Of a stretch of 56,716 bases of DNA, positions 1 through 8,553 are shown piece after piece. A program made the translations under genes and the position numbers. The notes under the pieces were generated by a model that saw only the letters and a program-made list of their open reading frames with translations, had not been told where the DNA came from and did no database searches. Positions within the stretch are counted from its first letter, which is position 1, and each line of letters starts with the position of its first letter. Origin of the DNA: Acinetobacter sp. ANC 4173 (GTDB taxonomy: Bacteria; Pseudomonadota; Gammaproteobacteria; Pseudomonadales; Moraxellaceae); NCBI RefSeq assembly GCF_004331255.1, contig NZ_SJOF01000018.1:1-56716 (forward strand), written 5' to 3'.

Positions 1-305
1 CCACCACCAAAGCCACCGCCTTGACCGCCACCAAAGCCACCGCCTTGACCACCACCAAAGCCTGTACCTTGTGCACCACCAGCAGGAGCACCAGCAGGAC
101 GTGGGTTACGCGCAGGAACAACCGTAGAAATAGCGTGTTTGTAAACCATTTGGCTTACAGTATTTTTTAACAGAACAACATATTGGTCAAAAGATTCAAT
201 ATGACCTTGTAACTTAATACCGTTTACAAGGAAGATAGATACAGGAATACGTTCTTTACGGAGAGAATTCAAGAACGGATCTTGCAAAGTTTGACCTTTA
301 GACAT
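1..305 (-). CDS. hfq: RNA chaperone Hfq (3' end outside window)
   Basis: Hfq is the hexameric Sm-like chaperone that pairs small RNAs with mRNAs. The reverse-strand translation opens [20 protein letters not shown] and continues with the Sm1/Sm2 core, including the [16 protein letters not shown] and [10 protein letters not shown] segments. After about residue 70 the protein changes to a low-complexity tail of [12 protein letters not shown] repeats that reaches the window edge, so the stop codon is not visible. A long glycine-rich tail is known for Acinetobacter and Moraxella Hfq and is much longer than in E. coli. It is the last gene of tsaE-mutL-miaA-hfq, 96 bp after miaA. Identification is secure; the full tail length cannot be seen. 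Confidence 0.97.
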   Translation of the reverse strand, partial: MSKGQTLQDPFLNSLRKERIPVSIFLVNGIKLQGHIESFDQYVVLLKNTVSQMVYKHAISTVVPARNPRPAGAPAGGAQGTGFGGGQGGGFGGGQGGGFGG

Positions 306-401
306 GTTATACAACTCCAAAAAAATATTAAAAATCAGCGCAAAAAACTATCTTTATTTTTCAATTAAAAATTATAAAAAAGACAGTATGTAAATTTTGC
401 T

Positions 402-1346
402 TTATCCGTAACAGTTTCGCAAGTCTTCTTGAGCCTGCTTTATTGTTAAATATGTTTTAAATTTATGCGACTGTTGCAAAGATCTTAACCAAGTATATTG
501 ACGTTTGGCAAGTTGTCGTGTCGCAAAAAGGGCTTTATCCTCCATTTCTTTCTTATTTTCGAGACTTTTGTCGCTTTTTAATAAAAAATCTAAGGCTTGC
601 CTATAACCGACTGATCTCATTGAAGGTAAATCACCCAATAGATCGTATTTTTCAATTAGTGATTCAACCTCATTTAAAAAACCGATTTCCCACATAATTT
701 CCAAGCGTTTTTCAATCCGCTTGTGTAATTCTAACCGATCTGGCAACAAAGCATAATTATGAAAAGTGTAACGATATGGTAAATTTTTAGGTTGTTCTGC
801 TTGTAATTTGGTAATCGGCTGCCCTGTAATACGAAATACTTCCAGTGCACGAATAATACGCTGCTTGTCACTTACCTTGAATTTCTCACCTGCAAGTGGA
901 TCCACTTTACATAAAGAAGCGTAAACTGACTCCCAACCCTCTCGATCACCCTGTGCTTCAATTTCAGCACGAATTGCATAATCCGCACTTGGCAAATTAC
1001 TCGATAAGCCCTCTAGCAAAGCTTTGAAATACAACATCGTACCTCCGACCAAAATCGGGGTTTTTCCTTTAGCATGTATCTCATCAACCAACCTAGTTGC
1101 ATCTTCTACAAATTGCGCAGCAGAATACACTTCTAACGGGCTTATAATATCAATCAAATGATGCGGATACTGCGCCTGCTCAGCTTTACTTGGTTTCGCT
1201 GTCCCAATATCCATATCTCGATAAACCAATGCCGAGTCAACAGAAATCAATTCAAAATTGCCCTGTTCATATAACTCACATGCTAAAGCCGTTTTACCGC
1301 TGGCTGTAGGTCCCATCAAATTGATGACAGGCAATTGATTCGACAT
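402..1346 (-). CDS. miaA: tRNA dimethylallyltransferase MiaA
   Basis: MiaA transfers a dimethylallyl group from DMAPP to the N6 of A37 in tRNAs reading UNN codons, the first step to ms2i6A37. The 314-residue protein has the P-loop GPTASGKT at residues 12-19, the following [18 protein letters not shown] segment with the catalytic Asp, and the conserved [14 protein letters not shown] and [15 protein letters not shown] motifs. Length is normal for the family. It lies 6 bp after the mutL stop and upstream of hfq, the usual gammaproteobacterial order, so it is probably co-transcribed with both. Confidence 0.97.
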   Translation of the reverse strand: MSNQLPVINLMGPTASGKTALACELYEQGNFELISVDSALVYRDMDIGTAKPSKAEQAQYPHHLIDIISPLEVYSAAQFVEDATRLVDEIHAKGKTPILVGGTMLYFKALLEGLSSNLPSADYAIRAEIEAQGDREGWESVYASLCKVDPLAGEKFKVSDKQRIIRALEVFRITGQPITKLQAEQPKNLPYRYTFHNYALLPDRLELHKRIEKRLEIMWEIGFLNEVESLIEKYDLLGDLPSMRSVGYRQALDFLLKSDKSLENKKEMEDKALFATRQLAKRQYTWLRSLQQSHKFKTYLTIKQAQEDLRNCYG

Positions 1347-1352
1347 TTAGGT

Positions 1353-3290
1353 TTACTCTCCTCGAGCAAAAAGTTTATCTAGCTGAGCCAATGGAAATGC
1401 ACGCCAAGTCGGTCGCCCATGGTTACATTGACTCGCAAATTCGGTCTGCTCCATTTGACGGAGCAAAGCATTCATTTCAGAAAGGCTCAACAATCGATGT
1501 GCACGCACAGCACCATGGCACGCCATACCCGCCAAGATTTGATCACGCTTTTGTAACAACCCGCGCACCTCATCTGTTGGATCCAAATCATTAAGTAATT
1601 CAGGAATCAAAGCAGAAAAATCAGCTTTGTGTAAAATCGCTGGTACACCACGAACAATGACTTGTTCATCACCATATTGATCAATTTCCAAACCCAAGCG
1701 TGCTAAAGGTTCTCTCAAATCTTCTACTCGAAGTGCCTGCATCCGATTCACATTAACTATTTTCGGAATCAACAATTGCTGTGATATCCAAAATTCAGGA
1801 TTTTCCCAAGCAGATTTCATTTGTTGTAATAAAATCCGCTCATGTGCAGCGTGCATATCGACAATAATTAGGCCTTCCGTATTCTGTGCCAAAATATAAA
1901 TGCCGTGTAACTGTGCAATCGCAATACCCAAAGGATGCTCATCTACTCGGGGAGCCATATCATCCACCACAATATCATCAGTGGACTGACCAACTGCTCG
2001 TAATGGCGCTAGATAACTCTGTAAAGCTGCAGTATTTACTGGTGATGCAGGATTGACTCGATACGCTTTGGTGTCTTGCGCTACATACTGCACAGCTTGT
2101 TGCGGTTGTGAAGATTCAAAGTCTGTTAATATGGCTACGGACTCTGACACAGGTGTTGATTCTGCTGTGCGATGCAACTGAAACTGCTCTTGATAACGGG
2201 GTTGCTGTATATTTATTGGGCTTGCTTGCTCGACTTTCAATGCTTGCGCTAAATCTGCACTCGCAGTTTGAAATTGGGATAGCGTGTCTTTTGCAAAATG
2301 GCGTACAAACTCATGAACTTCACGTTGATTCAGAAAACGGATTTCATGCTTAGTTGGATGAACATTGACATCGATATTTTCAGGATCAACTTCTAAAAAT
2401 AACAAATATGCAGAGTGTTGATGTCCGTGTAAAATACCATCATAAGCCATGCGTAAAGCATGAGAAATCGTTTTATCTTTGACAATCCGTCCATTGACAT
2501 AGACATACTGTAAATCTGCCTGTGCTCTTGCATCCGAAGGATGCCCCAACCAACCACTCAAACGCATATTGACGCTGTCTGCATCAATCCAATAGGCATT
2601 TTCTGTAAATTGTCGTCCTAACAATTGTTGTACCCGCTGAAAGCGTAGTGCACCACTATCGGCAACGGGCAAATTCAAACGAATATTATTGTTATGCTCC
2701 AACACAAAACGAATATCAAAATGAGTAAGGGCTAAACGACGCACAATTTCTTCGATATGGCCGAATTCTGTACCTGGTTTTTTTAAGAATTTTCGGCGCG
2801 CAGGGACATTAAAAAATAAATCCTGCACCCGAATCTGTGTACCGCGTGCTGCTGCTACTGCTTGAATTTGTTGATGTTGAAATGCAGTGCCATTCACTTC
2901 AACCTGATAACCAACACCATCGTCTACTTGGCTACTGGTCAAGGTTAAACGCGAAACCGCTGCTATCGATGCCAATGCTTCACCACGGAAACCTAAACTC
3001 ACAATCGCGTGTAAATCTTCAGCAGTTTGAATCTTACTGGTGGCATGGCGCATCACCGCCAAAGATAAATCATCGGAATGAATACCTCGACCATTGTCGA
3101 TAATTTCAATCAGCGTACTACCGCCTTGTTCGACCCGAATAATGAGTTCTGTTGCGCCTGCATCAATTGAATTTTCAAGCAGCTCTTTAACCACAGAAGC
3201 TGGACGTTCAATCACTTCACCCGCAGCAATCTGGTTGGCAAGCGCAGGATCTAAGGTATGAATGCGGCGTATAGGAACTTCATCACGCAT
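1353..3290 (-). CDS. mutL: DNA mismatch repair protein MutL
   Basis: MutL is the GHKL ATPase that couples MutS mismatch recognition to downstream repair. The N-terminal half shows the ATPase motifs: ENSIDAGAT, DNGRGI and RGEALASIAAV. The C-terminal half is the dimerisation domain. I start it at the ATG at 3288-3290 (MRDEVPIRR), which overlaps the tsaE stop (ATGCGTGA), rather than at an earlier in-frame ATG; this gives 645 residues. The C-terminal metal motif reads DMHAAHERILLQQ: the last Glu of the DQHA-x2-E-x4-E endonuclease motif is Gln here. It sits between tsaE and miaA in one apparent operon. Confidence 0.96.
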   Translation of the reverse strand: MRDEVPIRRIHTLDPALANQIAAGEVIERPASVVKELLENSIDAGATELIIRVEQGGSTLIEIIDNGRGIHSDDLSLAVMRHATSKIQTAEDLHAIVSLGFRGEALASIAAVSRLTLTSSQVDDGVGYQVEVNGTAFQHQQIQAVAAARGTQIRVQDLFFNVPARRKFLKKPGTEFGHIEEIVRRLALTHFDIRFVLEHNNNIRLNLPVADSGALRFQRVQQLLGRQFTENAYWIDADSVNMRLSGWLGHPSDARAQADLQYVYVNGRIVKDKTISHALRMAYDGILHGHQHSAYLLFLEVDPENIDVNVHPTKHEIRFLNQREVHEFVRHFAKDTLSQFQTASADLAQALKVEQASPINIQQPRYQEQFQLHRTAESTPVSESVAILTDFESSQPQQAVQYVAQDTKAYRVNPASPVNTAALQSYLAPLRAVGQSTDDIVVDDMAPRVDEHPLGIAIAQLHGIYILAQNTEGLIIVDMHAAHERILLQQMKSAWENPEFWISQQLLIPKIVNVNRMQALRVEDLREPLARLGLEIDQYGDEQVIVRGVPAILHKADFSALIPELLNDLDPTDEVRGLLQKRDQILAGMACHGAVRAHRLLSLSEMNALLRQMEQTEFASQCNHGRPTWRAFPLAQLDKLFARGE

Positions 3291-3759
3291 GTTGAAATGC
3301 CTGTTCAAGTGCTTTATAGAGCATTTCATCTTGAAAGCTTAATGTTGCCTGACGCGATAATTCATCTTCAGACTTTAAAATTTCAATAGTGAAATCGGCA
3401 GCTGGAATTTCTTCACCACCTTTACTTGGCCATTCAAATAAAAATAAAGCATTGGGTGTATCCAAATAATCGCGAATACCCATTAACTCAAGTTCATAAG
3501 GATCATTCAGTCGATACAAGTCAAAATGAAAGACTTGTTTGTTCTGAATGCTATATGGTTCAACCAAGGTATACGTTGGACTTTTTACTGAACCTTGATG
3601 ACCAAGTTGTTGCAACAAATAACGGGTAAATGTCGTTTTTCCTGCACCTAAATCGCCAATTAAATAAATCACACCCTCAGTAAAATATTGTGCAACCACG
3701 CGCGCAAGTTGCTGGGTATCTGCTTCAGAGTTTAGGGGCAAATGAAATGAATACGACAT
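3283..3759 (-). CDS. tsaE: tRNA t6A biosynthesis ATPase TsaE
   Basis: TsaE (YjeE) is the small P-loop ATPase that works with TsaB and TsaD to make N6-threonylcarbamoyl-A37 in tRNA. The protein has the Walker A segment GDLGAGKTTF near residues 35-44 and the conserved SPTYTLVEPY and FHFDLYRL motifs. I prefer the ATG at 3757-3759 (MSYSFHLP), preceded by GTGAG, over the ATG 21 bp upstream, which has no clear ribosome binding site. Its stop overlaps the mutL start by 8 bp, suggesting translational coupling. TsaD, its partner, is encoded separately at about 37.1-38.2 kb. Confidence 0.95.
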   Translation of the reverse strand: MSYSFHLPLNSEADTQQLARVVAQYFTEGVIYLIGDLGAGKTTFTRYLLQQLGHQGSVKSPTYTLVEPYSIQNKQVFHFDLYRLNDPYELELMGIRDYLDTPNALFLFEWPSKGGEEIPAADFTIEILKSEDELSRQATLSFQDEMLYKALEQAFQHA

Positions 3760-3891
3760 ATGACTCACAGCATGATTCAAAAGTAGAATTATGATAGCAT
3801 CGCCACGCTCTTAATACCTATGCAATGCATACGAAATGTGTATTTTTAATACAGCACATGCATTCTGCCAACCTGTTGTGATTGATATCTT

Positions 3892-4797
3892 ATGACTGCG
3901 CATGACTTTGTTCCGCCGATGATTCGCGGTGTAACTGCAAGCAAACTGTTCTTACCTGCTTTACAACCTGCGCCACAGCGTTTGTACGATTATCTCTGCC
4001 AACAGTTTGCGCATATTTCAGCACAAGAGTGGCAACAGCGTTTTCAAGACCAATTGATTTATGCAACTGACGGTACAATTCTAAGCCTAGATAGCGAATA
4101 TCTTGCCAATCAACATATCTATTACTATCGTTTTTTAGCACATGAAATTCATATTCCATTTCAGCATCATATTTTGCATGAAACAGATGATCTATACCTT
4201 ATCGATAAACCACATTTTCTGACCATGAGTCCAACAGGTCAGTATGTGCAAGAAACCCTATTGGTTCGTTTAAAAAATCAAACAGGCAATCCTGATTTAA
4301 CACCAATTCATCGTTTAGACCGTGAAACTGCTGGACTGGTTTTATTTTCTAAGCGTCCAGAAACACGTGGCATTTACCAACAAATGTTTGCTAATCGCGA
4401 AGTTAAAAAGACCTATCATGCAATTGCAGCCTATCATTCCGCGCTTGAATTCCCACAAACTCTCCGCTTAAGAATGGACAAAGGGCATCCGTTTTACACC
4501 ATGCAAATTGTAGAGGGCGAACCAAACAGTGAAACGCAGATTGATATTTTGGAACACAATGCTCAATGGGCTAAATATCTACTAAAACCCGAAACAGGAA
4601 AGCAGCATCAATTACGAGTTCACCTGAATCATTTAGGCATTGCCATTCAAAATGACCCTTTCTACCCAACCGTTCAGCATAAATCTGATGATGATTTTTC
4701 CCACCCATTACAACTACTAGCCAAACGAATTCAATTTACAGATCCTGTCACAGGCAAACCTATGGACTTTTCATCTCATTTTGAATTGACACTGTAG
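3892..4797 (+). CDS. RluA-family pseudouridine synthase
   Basis: This 301-residue protein converts uridine to pseudouridine in RNA. It carries the RluA signature HRLDRETAGLVLF (around residues 140-152) with the catalytic Asp, the preceding LYLIDKPHFLTMSPTG segment, and the later GKQHQLRVHL motif. The N-terminal 80 residues resemble the small preceding domain of RluA/TruC-type enzymes, but I cannot decide between rRNA and tRNA targets. It is divergent from tsaE, with about 130 bp between them. No co-transcribed partner is evident downstream. Confidence 0.88.
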   Translation: MTAHDFVPPMIRGVTASKLFLPALQPAPQRLYDYLCQQFAHISAQEWQQRFQDQLIYATDGTILSLDSEYLANQHIYYYRFLAHEIHIPFQHHILHETDDLYLIDKPHFLTMSPTGQYVQETLLVRLKNQTGNPDLTPIHRLDRETAGLVLFSKRPETRGIYQQMFANREVKKTYHAIAAYHSALEFPQTLRLRMDKGHPFYTMQIVEGEPNSETQIDILEHNAQWAKYLLKPETGKQHQLRVHLNHLGIAIQNDPFYPTVQHKSDDDFSHPLQLLAKRIQFTDPVTGKPMDFSSHFELTL

Positions 4798-4905
4798 CTT
4801 GTTTGTCATTACAAAAAATAAAGTTTTCAATTCAAAAATATTGAAATTACAATAAAATTGATTAAAATGAGGGCTAAAAGTTCAATCTTCAAATTTATAA
4901 AAATC

Positions 4906-5256
4906 ATGAGAAAAACCGAAGTTTATCAAATTCGTCTCGATTCACAGGAAAAGAAACAGGCCTTTGCTGTCTTTAAACAATTGGGGATTACGCCAGCCCA
5001 AGCTGTGCGGCTCTTTTTCAAACAAGTTGTATTGACAAAGTCTATCCCCTTTTCTATTGAAAATCAGAATATCAATTTAGAGCAATTGATTAAGTTAAGA
5101 CGGCTTAAACAAGAGCAGAAAACCACTGCTGTTACACATGAAAGTGATGACACGATAAACAGCGTTCAATCTAGCGAAGAATTTCTTATGGATGATGACC
5201 ATCTAGACTTATTTGAAGAACTCAATGCAATCTTGGGTGAAAGTGATAAAAATTAA
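4906..5256 (+). CDS. RelB/DinJ-like ribbon-helix-helix protein
   Basis: The first 55 residues (MRKTEVYQIRLDSQEKKQAF, then a segment GITPAQAVRLFFKQVV) fit the N-terminal ribbon-helix-helix domain of RelB/DinJ antitoxins. The rest is charged and acidic, with a DDDHLDLFEELNAIL end. I chose the ATG at 4906 because it begins exactly at the family domain; an in-frame ATG at 4867 and TTG at 4858 are possible, and no start has a strong ribosome binding site. No RelE/YafQ-type toxin follows; the next gene is a GNAT acetyltransferase. It may be an orphan antitoxin, a DNA-binding regulator, or the antitoxin of an unrecognised pair. Confidence 0.7.
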   Translation: MRKTEVYQIRLDSQEKKQAFAVFKQLGITPAQAVRLFFKQVVLTKSIPFSIENQNINLEQLIKLRRLKQEQKTTAVTHESDDTINSVQSSEEFLMDDDHLDLFEELNAILGESDKN

Positions 5257-5310
5257 CCCTGTTGCATTTTTATACATTATTTAAATTTTTTCATTTAAAA
5301 ACTTAGGTAT

Positions 5311-5344
5311 GCTTCATGCAATGACAATAAAAAATGCATGGAGC
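5311..5344 (+). promoter_or_regulatory. Hairpin burying the GNAT ribosome binding site
   Basis: The arms GCTTCATGCA (5311-5320) and TGCATGGAGC (5335-5344) pair over 10 bp, with a single G-U wobble in RNA and a 14-nt A-rich loop. The right arm contains the Shine-Dalgarno GGAG (5340-5343) that lies 6 nt before the GNAT start at 5350. There is no U-tract, so it is not a terminator. It could limit translation, act as a thermosensor, or bind the upstream ribbon-helix-helix protein as DNA. Pairing is seen; function is inferred. Confidence 0.5.
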
Positions 5345-5349
5345 AATCA

Positions 5350-5793
5350 ATGATTGTAAAAAAAGCCACATTAGATGACCTCAATCAACTTGCAGTTTTA
5401 TTTGATGAATACCGTCAATTTTATGGTGCTTCTTCTAATTTAAATCTTTCCCAACATTTTTTAAAAAAGCGTTTCGAAAACCAAGAAAGTGTCATCTTTA
5501 TTCACGTGAAAGATAATGTAATTACAGGTTTTATTTTGCTTTATTTAGGTTTTTCTTCTGTCGCCTGTTCAACCTACTATATTTTGGACGATGTCTATGT
5601 AACACCCCAATTCCGTCGTCAAGGCTCAGCCAAACAACTGATTGATACTGCCATTCTGTTTGCACGACATGAAAATGCGCTTCGTATTAGCATAGAAACG
5701 CAAAAAACCAATCGTGAATCTCATCGACTATATGAAGCTATGGGTTTTATTGCTGATAATGAATTTAGAACCTATCACTGCTTTCTTAAATAG
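5350..5793 (+). CDS. GNAT family N-acetyltransferase
   Basis: A single-domain Gcn5-related acetyltransferase of 147 residues. The central YILDDVYVTPQFRRQGSA segment contains the acetyl-CoA pyrophosphate-binding R/Q-x-x-G-x-A loop (RRQGSA), and the end shows the typical NRESHRLYEAMGF motif. The ATG at 5350 is preceded by GGAG at 6 nt; the in-frame ATG at 5338 lies within the ribosome-binding hairpin and is less likely. The substrate is not predictable. It follows the ribbon-helix-helix gene by 93 bp, so a toxin-like role is conceivable but unproven. Its stop overlaps the convergent rsuA-like gene by 8 bp. Confidence 0.85.
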   Translation: MIVKKATLDDLNQLAVLFDEYRQFYGASSNLNLSQHFLKKRFENQESVIFIHVKDNVITGFILLYLGFSSVACSTYYILDDVYVTPQFRRQGSAKQLIDTAILFARHENALRISIETQKTNRESHRLYEAMGFIADNEFRTYHCFLK

Positions 5794-6496
5794 TTTCTCG
5801 GGTACGAGCTAGCGCTATCTGCTCAGGTGTCAAATAGATCCATTCGCCCTCTTTTAGCTCAGGACACTCTAACGCACCAATTTGTACGCGATGCAGTTGT
5901 TCAACTTTATTACCCACCGCAGCTAACATTCTTTTTACTTGATGATAAACACCTTGATGAATGGTCATTTGCAATTCACATGTCGCCAACTGCTGTACAT
6001 CTGTAGCTGCAAAAGTGCCTTGTTCATTGCGTAATTCGACACCCTGTTCAAGCTGCTCAATCTGTTCAGCGGAAATTGGATCTATAGTTTGCATCCGATA
6101 AACTTTGCCCACATGCTTTTTGGGATGGGTTAATGCTTGAAGAAATTGACCATCATCCGTGAGCAGCAATAAACCCGTAGTATCCTGATCTAAACGCCCA
6201 ACGCATTGTAATCCACGATTCAACAGTACATCATCAAACAAATCGAACACACTAAAATGATGTGTAGCTTGATGAGAACATTCATAGCCCGCAGGTTTAT
6301 TCAGGGCAATATAAACATTTTCTCGATATTGATAGTGCTTTCCATACACCTCGAAAACTAAGTTTTCCAAATTCAGCTTTTGCTTAGGATTTTGCATAAT
6401 GTCTTGGTCAATGCAAACAGCTCCAGATTTAATCAATTGTTGGCAATGCTTACGCGAACCAAAACCTTGAGATTGCAACATTTTTTCCAAATACAT
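5786..6496 (-). CDS. rsuA: RsuA-family 16S rRNA pseudouridine synthase
   Basis: A 236-residue enzyme with an N-terminal S4 RNA-binding domain (MYLEKMLQSQGFGSRKHCQQ onward) and the RsuA/RluB/E/F catalytic motif GRLDQDTTGLLLLTDDG, whose first Asp is catalytic. The later YHQVKRMLAAVGN segment is also diagnostic. RsuA makes pseudouridine 516 in 16S rRNA; the length fits RsuA better than RluB, but the subfamily is inferred. The start at 6494-6496 is chosen because the S4 domain begins there; the reading frame upstream has no homology-like sequence and overlaps the divergent gene's promoter region. Confidence 0.85.
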   Translation of the reverse strand: MYLEKMLQSQGFGSRKHCQQLIKSGAVCIDQDIMQNPKQKLNLENLVFEVYGKHYQYRENVYIALNKPAGYECSHQATHHFSVFDLFDDVLLNRGLQCVGRLDQDTTGLLLLTDDGQFLQALTHPKKHVGKVYRMQTIDPISAEQIEQLEQGVELRNEQGTFAATDVQQLATCELQMTIHQGVYHQVKRMLAAVGNKVEQLHRVQIGALECPELKEGEWIYLTPEQIALARTRETI

Positions 6497-6621
6497 AATG
6501 TAAGACCTGACAACAGACTGCAGCATTTTAAACAATTTTCGACTTTTCCGCTGATTTTCTCGATGTGATCGGCAAAAAATCGCTACAATAGTTGCATTTT
6601 CACACATTCTCCCTGGGTCTC

Positions 6622-7074
6622 ATGCCTAATTTAGATCTAAATTTGCTTGTACTACTGGTTTTATTGGCTTGTGGTATTTTCAGTCACAACTCTGCTGTCA
6701 CCATTGCTGCTGGTGTACTGATTGTCTTCAAAATTACCCCCCTAAGTGAGTTTTTCCCGCTATTACAACAACATGGCTTAAATATTGGTATTGTTATTTT
6801 AACCATTGGTGTTTTGACCCCAATTGCCAGCGGCAAAATTCCCGGCGAAGCTATTCTTAAATCCTTTTTAAGCTGGAAATCATTACTGGCGATTGCCATT
6901 GGTCTTTTTGTTGCTTGGTTAGGTGGTCGCGGTGTAAAACTCATGACCCATCAGCCAAATGTGGTCGCAGGATTGCTCATTGGAACCGTTGCTGGAGTTG
7001 CCGTGTTACGCGGGGTGCCCGTTGGCCCTTTAATTGCGGCAGGCGTACTGTCATTATTTATAGGACAATCTTAG
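6622..7074 (+). CDS. DUF441 family membrane protein (YeaL-like)
   Basis: A 150-residue protein that is almost wholly hydrophobic, with about four membrane segments and the polar loops [13 protein letters not shown] and [12 protein letters not shown] typical of the DUF441/YeaL family. The function is unknown in the family. The ATG at 6622 ([15 protein letters not shown]) follows GGGTCTC, and the earlier frame opening at 6592 adds a short unrelated leader. It is divergent from the rsuA-like gene and stands 68 bp before the convergent metR end. Confidence 0.88.
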   Translation: MPNLDLNLLVLLVLLACGIFSHNSAVTIAAGVLIVFKITPLSEFFPLLQQHGLNIGIVILTIGVLTPIASGKIPGEAILKSFLSWKSLLAIAIGLFVAWLGGRGVKLMTHQPNVVAGLLIGTVAGVAVLRGVPVGPLIAAGVLSLFIGQS

Positions 7075-7142
7075 TCCAATTCAATTTTGCGTAATGATGC
7101 AATCTATAAATTGCATCATCACAGCAAACTGCATTAATGAAA

Positions 7143-8063
7143 TTAAGACAAATAGTATTGATGACGCTTCTGTGAAAATTTATCCAACTGTTTCAAGAAA
7201 CCTTCAAAATAAGTTTTCTCTTTTTCTTCAATTCGATACCCTGCATATAAAGTACGGCGTAGACCTTTTTCAGACACACAATCCAAACGGCGCGACGTTA
7301 CCCAACCTTTTTGCTCATATTCATTTACAACCCAATCTGGTAATGCCGCAATGCCACGCCCACTTGCGACCAATTGAATCAACATCTGAGTTAAATCCGT
7401 GGTACGGATCTGTTTAGGCTGAATATTCGCTGGAATGAATAATTTTGACATAATGTCTAAGCGATGTTTATCTACAGGATAAGTAATTAAGGTTTCTTCT
7501 GCTAACTCTTGTACCGTAATTCTTTCGGAACGCACCAAAGGATGTGTATTGGATAAGACTAAACGCGATTCATATTCAAAGATTGGAAAGTAATCCACGC
7601 CTTTCAAAGCAATTGGATCGGCAGTAATGAGTAAATCAAACTCCCCATTTTGCAATAATTCATGCGGATTGGCTTCGAAGCCAGAAGCAAAATCTAAATC
7701 GACATCTGGATATTGCTGGCGATATTGATTTAAAAGAGGCATTAACCAATCAAAACAGCTATGACATTCTGATGAGAAAATAATACGTCCTGTTTGACCA
7801 TGCACAATCCGCGTAATGTCGGTTTGTGCAATTTGAATTTGTGGCAAAACATCGTCTGCAAGCTTCAGCAAACGTTGTCCTACATTGGAAAATGATACTG
7901 GGCGACTACGACGATTAACCACCTCTACCCCATACCAATGATCCAACTCTTTTAACTGATGCGAAATAGCAGAAGGCGTCAAACATAAATCATTGGCGGC
8001 TGCAACCAAAGAACCATGTTCACGAAGTGCCAGTAGGGTTTTTAGATGTCGAATTTCAAGCAT
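7143..8063 (-). CDS. metR: LysR-type regulator MetR
   Basis: MetR activates methionine biosynthesis genes such as metE and metH with homocysteine as co-inducer. The 306-residue protein begins MLEIRHLKTLLALREHGSLV with the LysR helix-turn-helix (AAANDLCLTPSAISHQLKEL) at about residues 18-40. The effector domain retains MetR-like features: SSECHSCFDWLMPLL, DLDFASGF and VASGRGIAALPDWV. No met gene is adjacent, although metK lies 21 kb away. A 490-bp AT-rich gap separates it from the divergent MFS gene. Confidence 0.9.
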   Translation of the reverse strand: MLEIRHLKTLLALREHGSLVAAANDLCLTPSAISHQLKELDHWYGVEVVNRRSRPVSFSNVGQRLLKLADDVLPQIQIAQTDITRIVHGQTGRIIFSSECHSCFDWLMPLLNQYRQQYPDVDLDFASGFEANPHELLQNGEFDLLITADPIALKGVDYFPIFEYESRLVLSNTHPLVRSERITVQELAEETLITYPVDKHRLDIMSKLFIPANIQPKQIRTTDLTQMLIQLVASGRGIAALPDWVVNEYEQKGWVTSRRLDCVSEKGLRRTLYAGYRIEEKEKTYFEGFLKQLDKFSQKRHQYYLS

Positions 8064-8553
8064 GTTTATTATCAGTCCGCAAAGATCAAAAGCTAAAATG
8101 TCAGCGCCATAGTTTAAAACGGCTTAAATGCTGTAAACCAAGAGAGCAAAAAAAGAGATTATTGATGTGATTTAATGTAAAACCACTAAATGAATTTAAC
8201 TCATTCTATCATAAAATAAATTAGTACATTTCACCTTGAATACAATTTCAGTATTTGTTTATCTAAAGAAATTTATAATATTTGCCTAAATCCATATTAA
8301 AAATATGGCATCTTCTGCTTTGTGGTACTTATTTCTTAATCAAACACTTAATATTTCTATTAATTTGCATAGGGTATTTATTTCAAAATCTTATTATATA
8401 CATGATTATATTAGGTAATTAAAAATATTAAACTTACAGACCTAAATTTAATCTATTCATCAACTCCATGAATTCCGAGTAAATGACTTAACATTATTCG
8501 TTCATTTCACCTATAATTAGTTCTTTCCCTCCCTCCCAATATTCCTATTAAAA
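8064..8553. other. AT-rich intergenic region between metR and the MFS gene
   Basis: This 490-bp gap is strongly AT-rich and contains stop codons in all frames. It must hold the divergent promoters of metR and the MFS gene, but many TATAAT-like stretches prevent a firm choice. A TGAA-N6-TTCA sequence at 8237-8250 resembles a MetR box with one extra spacer base. I see no gene or strong hairpin. Confidence 0.6.

Noticed and set aside
1391..1594. Plus-strand ORF inside mutL
   Set aside because: It is antisense to a clearly conserved region of mutL and has no family motif or ribosome binding site.
8237..8250. MetR box TGAA-N6-TTCA
   Set aside because: The consensus spacer is 5, and such AT-rich matches are expected by chance in this region.
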